6,493 bases of DNA from DASQFU01 sp035632955 (GTDB lineage Bacteria; Eisenbacteria; RBG-16-71-46), in NCBI GenBank assembly GCA_035632955.1, contig DASQFU010000137.1:1-6493 (forward strand), given 5' to 3'. The translations under genes and the position numbers were made by a program. Within the stretch, counting starts at the first letter, position 1. Every line of letters starts with the position of its first letter. Below are positions 6,271-6,493 of the stretch, piece by piece. Below the pieces are notes generated by a model. The model made no database searches, was not told the DNA's origin, and saw nothing but the letters and a program-made list of their open reading frames with translations.

Positions 6271-6493
6271 TTACGGGCCGATGTGCGCGAGCTTGGCTGT
6301 CCGTCTAGCCGAGGCGTTCTTCACTTCGACCATATACAACCCAGGAGGAAGGCGCTCACCGGCTGAAGTCGATCCGTCCCATTCGACGCGATGCCAGCCG
6401 ACGCCCTCCTGACGCGAGGCAGTGAACATTGCTCGCCCGCTCAAGTCGAAGATGGACAGTCTCACGCCCCCGGCCTGCGCCTGATACCACGCG
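6271..6493 (-). CDS. C-terminal fragment with FlgD Ig-like / T9SS-type sorting domain (runs off right edge)
   Basis: Only the last 74 codons of a longer gene are visible; the frame stays open to the right edge, so GTG 6465 is not taken as a start. The fragment reads VRLSIFDLSGR, then GVGWHRVEWDGSTSAGERLPPGLYMVEV, split here only by normal domain turns, and ends AKLAHIGP. This is the pattern of FlgD Ig-like domains and of type IX-secretion-like C-terminal domains: an L-x-I-x-D-x-x-G-R strand, H-x-V-x-W-D-G, and G-x-Y-x-V-x-V near the end. Such domains usually close large secreted or cell-surface proteins in FCB and related phyla, so the missing part is probably an exported enzyme or a repeat protein. 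The gene is separated from the metal operon by 178 bases and nothing links it to metal export. Confidence 0.75.
   Translation of the reverse strand, partial: AWYQAQAGGVRLSIFDLSGRAMFTASRQEGVGWHRVEWDGSTSAGERLPPGLYMVEVKNASARRTAKLAHIGP

Noticed and set aside
1..6493. CRISPR arrays, tRNA or rRNA genes, insertion sequences
   Set aside because: I saw no regularly spaced repeats, no cloverleaf-type sequence, no transposase frame and no terminal inverted repeats.

Overview
This is a GC-rich stretch (about two thirds G+C by eye) in which every supported gene lies on the minus strand, so the window is best read from its right end to its left end. It holds most of one operon for export and probable periplasmic handling of a soft metal, most likely copper or silver. 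There is no clear taxonomic marker. The high GC content and a FlgD-like secretion/sorting domain at the right edge fit an uncultured high-GC bacterium with an outer membrane, for example in the Eisenbacteria/Gemmatimonadota/FCB neighbourhood. That placement is an inference and is weakly held.

Layout, in transcription order. (1) 6493-6271 is the C-terminal end of an unrelated protein with a FlgD Ig-like/T9SS-like tail, cut off by the window edge. (2) 6270-6093 is a non-coding gap that may hold a weak terminator for that gene and should hold the operon promoter. (3) 6092-5709 encodes a small exported protein with six cysteines. (4) 5634-4231 encodes a predicted outer-membrane beta-barrel protein with a His/Met-rich, Lys-Pro-rich N-terminal segment. 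(5) 4234-3590 encodes an exported DUF2231-like four-helix membrane protein. (6) 3600-2233 encodes a TolC/CusC-type outer-membrane channel. (7) 2236-737 encodes a CusB-type periplasmic adaptor lipoprotein with an extra N-terminal YtkA/FixH-like domain. (8) 732-1 encodes the first 244 residues of a CusA/CzcA-type heavy-metal RND pump, which continues past the left edge.

Genes 4 to 8 are joined by overlaps of 4, 11 and 4 bases and a gap of 4 bases, so they look translationally coupled. Genes 3 and 4 are separated by 74 bases that contain a hairpin abutting the ribosome binding site of gene 4. The pump, adaptor and channel should form a tripartite complex spanning both membranes. The three accessory proteins are all predicted to be exported and carry Cys, His or Met clusters, so they may bind or pass metal in the periplasm or at the outer membrane. 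No CusF, CopA-type ATPase, copper oxidase or regulator gene is visible in the window. The least described parts are the adaptor's fused domain with its four evenly spaced methionines, the conserved barrel protein of unknown function and the six-cysteine protein.
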